Assembly: GCA_033980235.1 (NCBI GenBank)
Contig: CM067066.1
Coordinates: forward strand, 34,573,180-34,637,179
DNA length: 64,000 nt
DNA from: Diadema setosum
Lineage: Eukaryota > Echinodermata > Echinoidea > Diadematoida > Diadematidae
Direction: 5' to 3'
Part shown: one piece after another, positions 37,908 through 50,999 of the stretch
Layout: each line of letters opens with the position of its first letter
Position numbering within the stretch: the stretch's first letter is position 1
Program-made: the position numbers and the translations under genes
Notes under the pieces: generated by a model
Seen by the model: the letters and a program-made list of their open reading frames with translations, nothing else
The model's database searches: none
What the model was told of the DNA's origin: nothing

Positions 37908-39107
37908 CGGCTCCAATGACACTCTAACCTTTCCTCATGCCGTTCGTGGAAAAATAAATCTATAGTTACCACCAAATCTACAAGAACAGCAGAATTATAT
38001 GCTGCAACATGTGGCTGCATTCCCAAAACACATGTAGGAGTCTAGCTGCACAAATTTTGAGAAGTGTTCAAGTAATCCTGCAGCAAAACCCAGGGATCAG
38101 TTGCAAAGATGTTTATGTTGTCTTCCTTTCTGTGAAAAATGGGAGTTTCTGCAAGGATGTCGTGTGACTTAATAATTCAGTCTTATCACAACTGTCAGAT
38201 AGACGAGATGTGGCTGGTATAGTGACATAGGGCCTACTGTGCCATGTGTAAAACACAAGATAGGAGCATGATTAGTGCGTGGTATTTGTGACATGAATGA
38301 AACATGCATGCTCGCTGGCAAATCGAGTACACCACTTAATTGGGTAAGAAATGTTCTGCCCGACGCTACCCAATTATGTAGAAACGTCCTGTATCTTTTC
38401 GCCCATACTTGCATCCACTCATCAGACGCTGGAGTCACTCCTGACATTTTCAATGCTCAAAATGACTGATAGCTCTAATCGTCTTCTGCGACAAATTAAG
38501 CTAAGCTACTTGAGTTGTTGTTCTTGGCTACAAGCGGGGTTTAGTTTTCTCTTGACACCCACACAACAATTTGTACATGATTGCTTCTTTTTTTTCTACC
38601 CTTAACTGTTACTAACAATAAATCCTCCTCAAAACAAGAAAAATACTGCTATGTAAAGGTACTGATGTGAAGTCCGCTAAAAACATCTTGCTAAAAAAAT
38701 TTGAACCAGAATTGCAGAGCACAGGTCAAACATAAATAGGGCACGAAGATCCTTGAGGAATTTTGGGATGGATCGCCAAACAGATTGTATCATTGATTTC
38801 CCTGTGGCAAGTAACTTACAATAAAGACGGCCAGCCATTGGACCAAGCAGGAATAACTCCAACATCTTCTTTTTTTCTTGTTTAGAATTTTAGGGAGCAT
38901 GGAGAGGCAAGAAACTATTGTATGAGATGGGGATAGATTGGGGTTTATAGTGATATGGGGTTGGTTTTGATTGTGATGATATTCACAGTGTCTCTACATG
39001 AACAGGCGGAACACTGAATCAAATACAAAGCTCAAATTTGAAAGGGCAGTTTCTTCTGATATCTAGATCATAGATGAAATGGGTATTATCTCCATGGATT
39101 TACTTAC

Positions 39108-39649
39108 AGGGACTGTACAGTACTGGTTGAGGTGATGATTCAGGTTTATAACATTTTTTGGTGAGATAATGAGAAACCTCATATGAAATATGAAAGAGCA
39201 TGTAATTGTTGAGAAGGATTCAACATTTATTTGATGAAAATTAGCCTTAAAATGGCTGAGATATCCAAAAAGTGATCCTAATTGGTTCAGTTCGCTTTGG
39301 TTCGCTTTAGAGTGTTTGAACGCACCCAATGAGACACATCTTATGAAATATGAAAGAGCATGTAATTCCATGTGGAATTCAACGTTTTATTTGATGAAAA
39401 TTGGTTTTGAAATGGCCGAGATATCCAAAATAGAGCGATTCTAATAAGTGTGGGACCCAAACTTTTTTACGATTGCTTTGTTTTACTTTGTTTTTGGATG
39501 TTTCAGTCATTCCAAACCTGATTTTCATCAAATAAAATTTGAATTCCTCTTAAAATGGTATGCTCTGTACTATTTCATAAGTGTTTTCTTGGTATCTCGC
39601 AAAAATTTAAAAGCCCAATTCTCATCTCCACCAATACTGTACCATCCCT
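39108..39649. mobile_element. TTAA-type repeat, family A, longest copy
   Basis: Ends AGGGACTGTACAGTACTGG and CCAATACTGTACCATCCCT with TTAC left and TTAA right. The module GATGAAAATTGG...ATGGCCGAGATATCC is duplicated inside it, and an inverted copy of the module lies near the right end. Confidence 0.85.
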
Positions 39650-39682
39650 TTAACTTGATTATAGATTCTCTTCTGTATATAA

Positions 39683-39735
39683 AATGCTCTTCCTCTCTCT
39701 CTCTCTCTCTCTTCCTCTCTCTCTATTTCTCTGTC
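39683..39735 (+). repeat. TC-rich simple repeat
   Basis: CTCTCTCT/TTCC tracts directly after the family A copy. Confidence 0.9.
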
Positions 39736-39975
39736 TGTCTCCTTATTTATGACAGAGAATAGTTACCTATCTCAATGTTCAATTTAATGTTTATTTTTAT
39801 CTTGTTTTCTGTAGTTGTTCTACAGAATTAAAAAGAATACAAAAAACAGAAAGACTTTCTACAAGAATTAGTTCATGTTATTTGTTTATTAGTCTGTTGG
39901 TCTCTCATTTATTTTAATTGTGTTGTCATGTGCAGATAAGTATATTCCTTTAGAAAATTTGCAAAATAAAGTAAT

Positions 39976-40137
39976 TTTCATTAATTATTATTATCATCAT
40001 TATTATCATTATTTTTATTATTATTATTATCATTATTATCATCATCATTATCATTATCATTATTATTGTTATTATTATCATTATTATTATTATCATTATT
40101 GTCATCAACGTCATCATCATCATCATCATTATTATTG
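39976..40137 (+). repeat. TTATCA/TTATTA trinucleotide-type repeat
   Basis: About 160 bp of ATC/ATT triplets. The His/Tyr-rich frame is an artefact. Confidence 0.95.
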
Positions 40138-43100
40138 TAACAAACTCTTACTTTTGTGCCACTATCTAAACTGAAACAAGCAACTTAATGTGCAGCTACC
40201 TGGCAAGAAACATCGAGCACATCACCCCCCCCCCCCCCCCCCCCCATGAAGAAGAGTGTGAGAAAGACAACCTAGATTGAAAATGATTCCAAATGTATCT
40301 GGACTTGGGAATTTATGGGAAGGCATGACATGCCATCTGTTAAGCAAGGCTTATCTAGTCCATCATAATAGCTCCTAACAGAAAAAAAAAACACTTTTGA
40401 AGTGATTATCTGCACCATAAGTGGGTTATTTTGTCGATGGGTTTTCTTGTTTTTCTTGTGCTGTATTTTTTTTTTGTTATTAGAAAATCACCTTTCCGAA
40501 GTGAGCTTCACATCAGATATCTAGGTTATCATATTGTCCCAGGTACTGACCAAGGCGTTAGATGAAGAAGTGTTTTTATTCTCCAGTAATCCCCACTCTC
40601 CTTTTTCTTTCCCAAACTTGGCTGCATCTTTATCATTTTTTTCTTGATCCATAAAAGAAAACATTACATAGCATGCTTGGAGAACAAAGTATTTAATATA
40701 CATGTGACGGCTGGGATGGGGGGGGGGGTATGCTCACACCTTCACAAAGCATGGTGACATTAACTATTTTCCCTGCGGGTATGGTGTGTATCCAGCCGGG
40801 AAACGCATGATCCATCATGTTAGATTAGAACAAATTTGTTTCTTCGTGAGCAGCAGTCGGGAGGGACGGCCTAAAATGTCCTCACGCGCCCACCGAGGTT
40901 CACCGACTCCGCGAGAATGATAGTGCTCTGACCCACATCATGCACTTCCAAAACTCTTCTCTTTCACTCTTCACTCTTCTCATCTTTTCTTTTTAATTCA
41001 TGATGACGGAAAATTTTCAGGTTCATCACATACTCTTCCTCCTTTTACATCCTGCTGCTGCTTCTGCCAAATAAAAAAAAAATGAATAATTAAATAAACC
41101 CCAAAAACAAAATAAAAAGTAGGACCTACTTTTAGGAAAATTAAAGGCTGGAAGTGTAACTTCTCTGAAGCTGCTAAGGATCATCTCATATCTAGGAGTA
41201 ATGCAAATATGAACAGGATATTGATGTAAAATAGCATCAAATGAAGAATGTCACTAAAAGCCCTAAAAAATTTCCACCAAGAACCACTAAATGTCAACCT
41301 TTTAGTGGAAATTATTTTGTTGTAGAACCAAGTTGTTTCGATTTCCCCTTTAAAGGCACATAATAATACAGTAGGCTTCACTAGTTCGTGATTTATCTCA
41401 AGGTCGACAATCTTGAAATAAATCTCCAGATAATTTGCCAGCCTGGTCCAAACTTATCCCGATCAGAATCTTGAGATTTTATCTCAAATTCCACTACCAT
41501 TTTCAAATTAACATCACAATCTGATGGTGATAATTTGCCAGTGTAGCCCAATTTGTGATGATCCCACTGGGATAAACACATATCTCATCGTGCCCTGCGT
41601 GTCCAGCACCCTAACAATTAAGGCACTGCCATATGGGACACAAGAACAAAATAGTAGACGTGAAAAAATTGCGCAGGCGTATCAATTGATCAGTAAATGC
41701 CATTTGCAGGGTAGTTGGCATGCTCTAATGTTTGGGATAATGATATCCTGATTGCCTATCTCAGACCATTGAAGACTTGTGACACAAGTTTAGGGATGAC
41801 TCCCCTTTAATGACTGGACATTGTCACAAATTAGTACCGCCTAGCCTTTGAAATATATGTTGCAGCATGCATTATGAACATATTCTCAAATGAATGCATT
41901 ATCAGACACAATCATATTCCCATATGTCGTCTTTTTTTTCAGTATGTAGTGGTTTGGTTTTAAAACCAGTACATTGTTAATGACAGATCAAAACTATGAA
42001 ACAATATCTCTGTTTTTAGATAAAATAATGATTTGATTAGATTTGATTTAATTTGAATTTATTTCAACTTTGTGTTAACAAAAGCAAAGAAGAAACAACT
42101 GAATTACAATTAAATTCAATTCATGCTTTATTTCATTTTTCGAAAAGAACATAAACATTTCACTTTCTTTGGTAACAGAGAATAAGGTTGCATAGTCAAG
42201 ACAAAGTAAATTGAGAAAAATAAAATCGAGGAACCTTGGAATAAGAAATACGTTGTAATGAAACTTGACTGAAGTGATAAGGACGACATAATACGTAAGA
42301 CATCGAAAAATGGAGGGACCCACTAAAAAGACAATGCTTGTAGAATGTGGGCCCCTCAAGTACAGAATGTCAATAGAAATTGAACGGATGCAAAAAGGGG
42401 AATGACAATAACAATGATTATTACTACACAACAACATTTTGTCTCTTTCTTTATGGACATACAAAAATAACCAAAACGCATACTCTAATAACATATAAAT
42501 TTGTAACAAATGGCACATACGTAACAGTCAAAAGAACCAAAGTGGGGTCACCTAAATTGAAAATACAGGTTGTATGACTCAGGCCCTCAAGAGTTTAATC
42601 ACTAATCAAAATCAAATAATGCTACTACTACCCCTTTAATATCATCTGCCATGCAATGAGGATGTTTTTCTCATCATATTTATATCTTTTAAGCTTATTG
42701 CTGGCACATATGGAACATTTAAGCTCAGTCAAATAATAAGAGGACAATATTTTGCCACCCACTTAATCCTTCCACTGAAAACACTTTCCATTTGAATCCT
42801 GTAAAGTAAGACTGATTTCCTCCTATCAGGTACAACGTAATTAGACATTTTATGCACTGATGTTGAGTATGTAGGAGTAGCTGATCACATAACACACCAC
42901 CCACGTCAGCCTGAAACATAAACTGTTCAGAAGGAGGAAAAAAGTGACAGGCACAAAAAAGAAGAAGATCCATTTAAAACAAACCACTACATACTGAAAA
43001 AAAAAAGAGGACAAATATGACACTCTTCAGAAATGAGTGATTTTATCAGTCAACCAGGGATTCATCGGTCACCTACCCCCTTTCTACCTCCAAAATAAAG

Positions 43101-43406
43101 GCAGCAAAATGAAGACATAATACTCTCATGTGAACAGACAAGCAATATCAAGGGGGAGGGGGAGAAGAAGAGTTGAGGAAGATATGAAATATTGTCTGTG
43201 CGGAGGTGTGAAAACAAACAAGGAAACAGGAAACAAGGACTGTAGAAGCTCTGGGAAAATACACAGACCACAAGCGAGGAATGTTGCACCAGGTGTACCT
43301 CTTCCACACAGATGCATTTTAGTCTGACTACAAGGAAATATGATTTTATTTTCTCTCTCTCTCTAATAGAGATGATGTCAAAAATTGATAAGCATCAGCC
43401 TTATAA

Positions 43407-43491
43407 CCTGTTGAGGACCAGTCCTGAACATACTCGGGCAAGCCTCTATGGGAAATGCATGGTGCAGCAAAATCAAACTGTCCTCAATGGG
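43407..43491. repeat. Family B palindromic MITE
   Basis: CCTGTTGAGGACCAGTCC at the left and TGTCCTCAATGGG|TTAA at the right. Confidence 0.8.
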
Positions 43492-44408
43492 TTAAGCAAG
43501 GACTATATCCTAACAGTTTCAAGAGGTTGGATTGACAAAACTACTGCAGTTACATTTATTGCATTAGTGATTCTGAAGAATGTGACTGGGGAGGGGGGGG
43601 GGGGGGGGTAGTTGGAGGTATTATATAGGAATTACCAGTAAACAGTCTGTAAGCAAGGCTAGGTTGGTCAAAATGACAGCAAAGAAAGCATTTGTTTCCT
43701 CCAGAGTGTCAGTTTGGGACATGAATGATGAACTCGCATCTGCAATAGAATGTTTTCCTCAAGATAGATGTAAGAGCACAATGTCAGGGTTTAATGCAGG
43801 GATAAATCAAGGGGGTTAAAAAAACTATGACATGCAATGGAAGATCAATTCACTCATGAGGTCTATATGTCTAGCCCATTGAATAATTTCATTCCCTGCA
43901 AGATTCTGAAGCCCCATAGACTTTACAGCAGGCCTACCCACTGGGTTTCTATTGGCAATGAAGTGTAAATTTTCTGTAAAAGTGGAAATATTCATACTCA
44001 TACAACATACTCCCTGATGATCTACAGAAATTCATTGTACAGTCCCTCAAATATAATTAGTGCATACATTTGTATGTTCTTTTTCACGTGAGTTAACAAT
44101 TACATACTATGCCTTCCCTATTACAGGCAAGATGGTGCTAGGAGAACAGAGTGTTTGTTTGAAAACTTAAAGTCTTGTTGCAGTCATGCATCACCAAATC
44201 TGCTGTCAACCCTGCTGCCAAGAAAGAGTACTTTACCAATGGTGCTAGGATTATTTCCAGTGGAGACAGAATAAAGTTGTCATTCTCTTCACTCAAGCAT
44301 GCACAGTCAAGACTATTATGTAGCTTTATTAGTATACCATACATGCAAATACACGCATGGAACTAAAGCCATCTCAAAGAGTTTGTCAACTGGATATTGT
44401 CACGCACA

Positions 44409-44695
44409 CTGTATATGGTCGTCTGAGAACAAGAAGGGCTTTATCACGATTTTGGGGGTATTGAGTTATTGGTATCAAGTTGTAAAGCTCAATCTTCCCT
44501 ACATTCTGGTGTTAATTTTAGATGTTTTTGATTCTCAGTAAAATGTTAAAAAATTTAAACCAAAAGGATGCTATTTTACCCTCTATTTGGAAAAATGCAT
44601 ATAAATCTACCCACTTTTGGTTAAACAAACTTTTAATTTTGCTCAAATCTTAGAATGCCAAAACGCCCTTCTGGTTCTCAGCTGACGATATACAG
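44409..44695. mobile_element. Inverted-repeat MITE, CTGTATAT ends
   Basis: Left end CTGTATATGGTCGTCTGAGA; the right end has inverted TTCTCAGCTGACGATATACA. The AGAAGGGC blocks also match. AT-rich interior, no ORF. Confidence 0.8.
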
Positions 44696-45010
44696 GAATA
44701 GACAAAGTCAACCTGAACTTTGCAATTTTGTTCAAATGTAAGTCAAATTGCAAATTATTATTATTGCAAACAGGTTAAAAACCTGCAAAATTACTAGAAA
44801 TATAAATCACAACTAGCATCATGAGTTTCAGCAAAATTTTCATTACTGAATACATTTAACTTTTCAGATTTCCCTCACATGTTTTCATCATCTGAGATTT
44901 AAAACAACATTTGTTCAATTACTCTGGAAATTGTATAAAACACAGGAGTACACCAGTGGAGGACGCTACCAGTCTTACAAGAGAAAAACAGAGGATTGTT
45001 ATACCCTTAA

Positions 45011-45731
45011 AGGTCTAATTTACCATTTTGCAGATGAAAGAAAAACCACGCATTGGTGCTTTGAAATAGTTCTAAAATGTGAGTCAGGGATAGAAACAAC
45101 AACTGTAAAAATTTGAATCCATATAATCGATGTTAAAGGGGAAGGCTAGTAACTGATCAGTGGGAATCAGTGGAAATGCTGGGAGATGATTGTTCCAATT
45201 CTTATGGGATTCATTCAAGAGTTCATTGTATATCTATTGTTGTGTGAAAACGTTTTGCTTCAGAACGGTCTCATATTCAAGTAATGTGCAGATTAATGCT
45301 CCGTCACTGACCAGGGACGCTCCCCTGAAAGCATTAAACTGCACATTACTTGAATATGAGACCGTTCTGAAGCAAATCGTTTTCACACAACAATAGATAT
45401 ACAATGAACTCTTGAATGAATCCCATAAGGATTGGAACAATCATCTCCCAGCATTTCCACTGATTCCCACTGATCAGTTACTAGCCTTCCCCTTTAAGTG
45501 TTGTTAAATACACAAAATGTGGACAATAGCTATAATCAAGATGTTTCCAGACTAAACCGTTTACAATTACAGTTTATTGAGAAAAACACTTATAATGGGA
45601 AATATCTTAGGCTTTATTGTGAAAATTTTATATGGTAGGATGTTTTGTGAAACAACAGACCTACACATATGCATCAAATGTGATATCGTGAACACTTTTG
45701 AAATCACTGCTCCCAAAGGTAAACAGGACCT
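45011..45731. mobile_element. TTAA-type MITE, family C, copy carrying an insertion
   Basis: Ends AGGTCTAATTTACC and GGTAAACAGGACCT with TTAA on both sides (45007-45010, 45732-45735). It is interrupted by the palindromic element 45137-45493. Without the insertion it is about 360 bp, like 5434-5798. Confidence 0.9.
45137..45493. mobile_element. Near-perfect palindromic TTAA element, family D
   Basis: Two 164-bp arms (45137-45300, 45330-45493) are near-perfect reverse complements around a 29-bp loop. Ends are AGGGGAAGGCTAG and CTAGCCTTCCCCT, flanked by TTAA on each side. It has no coding capacity; mirror-image frames arise from the two arms. It is likely mobilised by a piggyBac-type transposase acting in trans. 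Confidence 0.95.
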
Positions 45732-46561
45732 TTAAGTGGGTGATAAACACTCTTACAACTGTCAATCCAAATGTACACATGGGTTATATATTGCCCTGTT
45801 TCTCACCCTACAGTCACCCACGCATTATGTTTAGCTGCTTCCATTATTAAGGGGAGTCTCACTTGTATTCCTGTAGAGTTTGTTTCATCAGTTGACAATC
45901 CAAAAAAAAAAAAGAATAAATAAAAGTCATGTTGCAGCAGCTCAGAAGGAACAACATAATGACTAAACTCTCACATCTGTATCCCCATTCATACTGCCTC
46001 TATAACCCTGGAGGGAGATTGTTCACATCAAGCCCAGACTCAGATCCATACGGAGTCTATATGCCTACAGTTTCAAAGAGAAAATTTCCCCAGACAAAGA
46101 GATGGATTCAGGGAATTCTGAAACATAAGTGAAATACTCTCTTAAACTTGGAGGAAAGCTGGAGAATCTGCTCCATAGAGCATTTTGAATCTTTCCATGT
46201 TACATCTTCTGTAGATGGGACGTATCTCACAGCAATTTTGCGATGTCACAGCAGTAGAAAATAGTAAATATTAATTTCTCCTGGACAGCAAAAGAGCACA
46301 TGATCTAGGTCCTCCAGAAGGTTTGGAAAATAATATTTGCTGTATAACATAACAGTAATAGGTCAAGTAAGTATGTACATTAATTTTCAGGAACAAGTTC
46401 AGATTATGATATTCTTTTAATAAATTCTTTATATCAATACTATGATATCACAACTTCTTGCATACATAGTGTAGTTCATATCTTCAGTCGGCAGCATTGC
46501 ACACTTACAACGTTTGAATGGATTGTCCAATTCTTCCTAAAACTCTCACTGAATATTGTAT

Positions 46562-46872
46562 TATATAACGCCTGAAGAGATCCTTGTCATTTGATTGGTT
46601 GTTTGACATTGATCATTCGGCCCATTTCACTATGACGTCATCATCCGCATGGTTGTGGCTCCATCTACTGTGCAATTTTGGATCCATATGATTTGCTCCA
46701 TTGCACGCTCGCTGAGAGCTCGGCACACTACGCGTTTGCAGTGTGTGTATATGCGACAGCGCGCTAGCGTAAGCGTAAAGCGCTCAGTAAGCACTCTCGC
46801 CATCTCAGATTCTCTCTTGTTTCTAAATTAATAAAACATCAAATGAGAAGGATCTATTTTAGGCGTTATATA
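46562..46872. mobile_element. Inverted-repeat element, TATATAACGCCT ends
   Basis: Ends TTATATAACGCCTGAAGAGA and GGATCTATTTTAGGCGTTAT are inverted. GATCCTTGTCATTTGAT and ATCAAATGAGAAGGATC extend the pairing. The interior is CpG-rich with near-palindromes (GCGACAGCGCGCTAGCG). Confidence 0.8.
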
Positions 46873-46877
46873 AAACA

Positions 46878-47038
46878 AATAATAAATGTTTTTCATTCGT
46901 GCTATGGACAGAATATTTCATTCGGTGAAAGATGAAATGTAGAACCATTCAACTCGGCTGCGCCTCGTTGAATGAATCATTTCATCTTTCACCTCATGAA
47001 ATATTCTGTCCATTGCACTCATAAACATTCATTATTTG
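46878..47038. mobile_element. Imperfect palindrome, AAATAATGAATG ends
   Basis: Left AATAATAAATGTTTTTCATT and right AAACATTCATTATT pair. Inner TGGACAGAATATTTCA/TGAAATATTCTGTCCA and TCAACTCGGCTGCGCCTCGT form the apex. It abuts the preceding element. Confidence 0.8.
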
Positions 47039-48263
47039 TATACTAATCTTTATACATTTGTGGAAACTTCCCCCATTTACATACACAATAGATGCATCTC
47101 AGTTCAGTATGTGCTCACTTTAAACTTCACATTCAACACACAACTCTCATTACTGTAACCCAGAGTACGCCGATCTGGATAGCAGCAACCTCCCATACAC
47201 AGATGAGGCATGCCTTGCGAGTGAGCAGAAAACGATTTAGGCATTTAAATGCTTCACTTCAACTTACTATTACAAACATGGCAATCACTTCGCATACAGC
47301 TGTAAGTGCACTGCTTTCATCACATCTCAAAGTTATCACAGAATTTCATGGACTTGAAATTATGCCAAGTATTGTTTTCTTTTTAAAAATTGTCTTGCCT
47401 GGATAGGTATTGGCTGTGTAAAAAATGAAAGAATAAAAATCAATACCAGATTATTTGAGAAATCTTTTCAGAGCTTTTATTTTTTTTCCTGAAATCTCAC
47501 CAGTTTGGCTGCTGCATGCGAGAAATTTGTGATCAACATTTAATTACTGGCGTACACACACAAGTAATTCAATGCTCTCTCTCGTGATCAATTACCAATG
47601 ATATAGGACCAAAAATAACTCTAGGTATGTGGGTGGTAACTCTATAGCCTTGGGAGTGTGTTTTATTGCCAGCACCAGCATTAAATTCGGATTCAGGCAC
47701 GCATATCTTCAGAGAGGTATTCACATACTTGGTTGTTGTTGTTGTTGTTGTTGTTCCGCTTTCACTTTCATTTTATTTATTTTTTTTTTGAGGGAATAAG
47801 TTATCCCAAATAATTTGCTCTAGAATGGTAAGCTTCAAATAAACTAAAAGCTTTTTGCTTTATGCCATGGTGGTTTATATCAATTTACACAAAACTCTAA
47901 GCCTCTATTCAAATGAAAGCAAAAAAGAAAAAAAAAAGATTCATAGCCCATAGAGATTGACATGTACTTACAAAAATTTTTCTCTCCATAGAAATATTTG
48001 GTCAAATGGCCCTTTGCAAAAAGAACTACTGTAAAGTCTTTATTGCATTGCAGTTTGATCACAACAAAAGGGTGTATTTCCACATAGAATCTTTAGACTC
48101 TCTCTCTCAAAAAAAGCATGAACTTCACAAAGGTTCATGTCAATCAGCTGGAGATCAGAAAATACTCCTTTATCTTACTTTTTACCTTTATCCTAATCCA
48201 AGAAACTGTAGATGCCAAAACAGATAATGAAATGTATGAACACTAAGGCAATGTACTACTTGC

Positions 48264-48380
48264 TCAGAAAAAAAAAAATCCATCACCCAACCACCATTAC
48301 CATTTTCTAGTTGACTGCAATAAAGTGTCAGGAACAAGGGTGTAGGATACTTTTCAATTTATACCCCTTTCACACTAGTC

Positions 48381-48417
<37 letters not shown>

Positions 48418-48763
48418 ACACCCTGGAGATTCAAGGGATAATCATACTTGGAACGCCCCCCCCCAAAAAAAAAAAAATCTTTTAAACTAGCAAACGAGCT
48501 CCTCATATTTATTCAGAAAAAAATATATATATATATTCAGAAAAAAAAAAAATCCATCACCCAACCACCATTACCATTTTCTAGTTGACTGCAATAAAGT
48601 GTCAGGAACAAGGGTGTAGGATACTTTTCAATTTATACCCCTTTCACACTAGTCCCGGGGGGGGGGGGGGGGGGTACACCCTGGAGATTCAAGGGATAAT
48701 CATACTTGGAACGCCCCCCCCCCCAAAAAATCTTTTAAACTAGCAAACAAGCTCCTCATATTT
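48264..48763 (+). repeat. Tandem duplication with long G tracts
   Basis: Unit 1 (48264-48536) and unit 2 (48537-48763) are almost identical outside homopolymers. The G tract after CTAGTCCC is 34 bases in unit 1 and 18 in unit 2. A C tract and an A tract follow in each. Confidence 0.95.
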
Positions 48764-48769
48764 GTCGTG

Positions 48770-50600
48770 TCCGATATTCTGCAGAGGAGGTACACATCAT
48801 GGCACACATGCGAAACAGCCCGCAAGATGTTGTTGGTACACTGACCTTCCTTTTGCATCTACTTTACAGGAGTTTACCAGGGATTGTTAGAGGGTAAACT
48901 TTTTGAAATATTTATCTATTTTACTAGGGTTTTCATATGTGAGACCTTTCATACTACCAGCGCACCCGAGCAAAATTCACAAAGCGTGGAAGGGGTGTAG
49001 ACATGCAGAAGTTTCTCTGGCATTGACCCAAAGTGAAGCTGCTGACTTCCAAATGACTCAACATCATGAAGTTAGAGAAAATGAAGGTGGCTTCCTCTGA
49101 TCATCCCCTGAAAGCAATAGGAAGAATTCTGGCTTAACCCTTGAGGGACCAACATCACTAAATACCATTGGCTGTGCATACAGTAAGGTAATCATTGTCA
49201 TGACATGAGTTAAAGGGACAAAAGCTTCCCTTGCAGGATCAAAACATGTTTGAGTCTTGAATCAAGGCTAACCCTATTCCTCAATTACAGACATGAATCC
49301 AACCAGATAAATAATCGGCATGCACAAACTAAACAATTGTAGTAGTAGGATGGCGGTTTAGTCATTTCTGATTGGGTTTGCGCAAGGTTCCCCTCTATCT
49401 ATCTCAGTGGCGCCACCAGAAAAAAAAAAAATGTTATCCCATGGGGCATGGCTTCCACTGGATCTGAGCAGCTTTCAACAGGCTATGGAAAGAGCTTTCT
49501 TCAAGAGATGCCCAGGGCAGCTTTGACAAGCAATTAGCTTTGAAAGCATAGTCTATCATCAGGCTATCATGAATTCACATATGCAGACAGACTTTATAGT
49601 TTCCTAGAGCTAAATAACCACCTTCCCACCCCCAACCACCCCACCCCACGACTCCCATTCCAGGGTAGTGGTGCAAGGGGGGCGCGGGGAGGTGACTGTT
49701 TTCAAGGTGTAGTTAATGTGAAAAAGGCATCTACCAGCCTTGGGAGTCGGTACTGTAAAAGTGGATATTTTCGCGCAACTAATTTTTTGCGCTTTGCTGG
49801 GTAAGAAGAGTTTTGCGTGTTTTTAATTCAGCGGAACCAAGACATCAACTACTGGAACATATGGTGCACAAAAATATTCGTGCGTTTTTATTTTCACGCT
49901 AGCTGCTGATTGTGTGAAATGTGCAACAAAGTTCAACACTGCAAAAATTTCCATTTTTACAGTATCAAAGATTCAGAAAAAACAAAAAAAGTACAACAAA
50001 ATCAACCACTAAAAACTCTTTTGTTTCAGTCTGGTATGTGTAGGTCACTTTATTGTTTCAATTTCTGAAAATGGGGGAAAAAATCATTACCTCTGCCACT
50101 TCTTGTTTTGTAGTAAAATTTAAGCTCGCCCATTGAAAACAGGAAGTATTTAAATGAACTGAAATACTGCATGTGAACAGAGCACTTCCCCCGTCAACCT
50201 TAGAGTGTCTAACTAAATCGGCTCACATGATTGCAAATCAAATCACAGTCCTGATATGTGTACAACAGCCTTCATCTTCCCTTCCTTTCTTTGATTCATC
50301 AGTATTGAAATCAAATTTAGCACATGATTCTTGGTCTCATAATGTGGCCCCTCATTACAAATAAGTGCACATAACAGCCAAGAACAAGAAAAAGAAGAGG
50401 GTCCTTGTTTTACTTTGAAGGAAATTGAAAAGGAAGTTGATTTTTGTTCAGACCTTTCAAGCTTGATATCTTGATAGCATTCCATCAGAATTTCAAAGTC
50501 TAGAAGTGGTTTCATGTAAACATAATATGTTGAAAATATTATTTTCATTTTGTCTGTAGCATTCACTGATGTTCTGTGATTGAAGTCTCATCTACTGCAA
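48770..50600. other. DNA without a recognised gene
   Basis: AT-rich sequence with one TA-flanked MITE (49750-49962) and a C-rich patch at 49621-49690. No coding signal. Confidence 0.5.
49750..49962. mobile_element. TA-flanked MITE, ACTGTAAAAGTGG ends
   Basis: TACTGTAAAAGTGGATATTT at the left and inverted AATTTCCATTTTTACAGTA at the right. Closely related to 55326-55526, including the GCGCAACTAATTTTT block. Confidence 0.85.
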
Positions 50601-50606
50601 GTTTAA

Positions 50607-50989
50607 AGGGACTGTACGGTACTGGTTGAGGTGGGGATTCATGTTTTGAACATTCCTAAGTGAGATAATGAAAAGCCTCTTATGAAATATGAAAGAGCAT
50701 GTACTTTTAAGAAGGATTCAACATTTATTTGATGAAAATTGGTTTTCAAATGGCTGAGATATCACAAAAAGTACTAATAATAAAAGGCGACATGCCACAA
50801 CTTAATTAGGATCTCTTTGTTTCACCTTGTTTTGGATATCTCAGCCATTTCAAAACCGATTTTCATCGAATAAACTTTTGATACCCCTAGAACTGCATGC
50901 TCTTTGACATCTCATAGAGTGGTTTCTGAATATCTCGCAAAATGTTATAAAAGCTAAATCCTCACCTCGACCAGAACTGTACACACCCT
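50607..50989. mobile_element. TTAA-type repeat, family A
   Basis: AGGGACTGTACGGTACTGG at the left and CCAGAACTGTACACACCCT at the right, flanked by TTAA on both sides (50603-50606, 50990-50993). Confidence 0.9.
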
Positions 50990-50999
50990 TTAACCACAC

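Larger units (their letters stand above)
30915..39100. other. Intergenic or intronic DNA without a recognised gene
   Basis: Mostly AT-rich. It contains a possible fold-back (31450-31985, CTAGTTTTGCCAGTGTGACC against GGCTAGTGTGATCGCAG), a TACA repeat (34414-34444), two RFX-type motifs (34984 and 35139), one family B palindrome (35905-35990) and a CpG-bearing block (36950-37340). The longest frame (33444-34073, minus) has no recognisable domain and no consistent splice context. Confidence 0.5.
40138..45006. other. DNA without a recognised gene
   Basis: AT-rich sequence with C/G tracts (40224-40245, 43591-43608), one family B palindrome (43407-43491) and a 287-bp inverted-repeat element (44409-44695). 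A slightly CpG-rich patch at 40850-40920 is unexplained. Confidence 0.5.
45740..48260. other. DNA without a recognised gene
   Basis: AT-rich sequence holding the two abutting elements at 46562-46872 and 46878-47038 and a GTT repeat (47731-47755). Otherwise nothing identifiable was seen. Confidence 0.5.

Noticed and set aside
45190..45440. Mirror-image 68-codon frames on opposite strands
   Set aside because: They are the two arms of the palindromic element; no independent evidence of coding.
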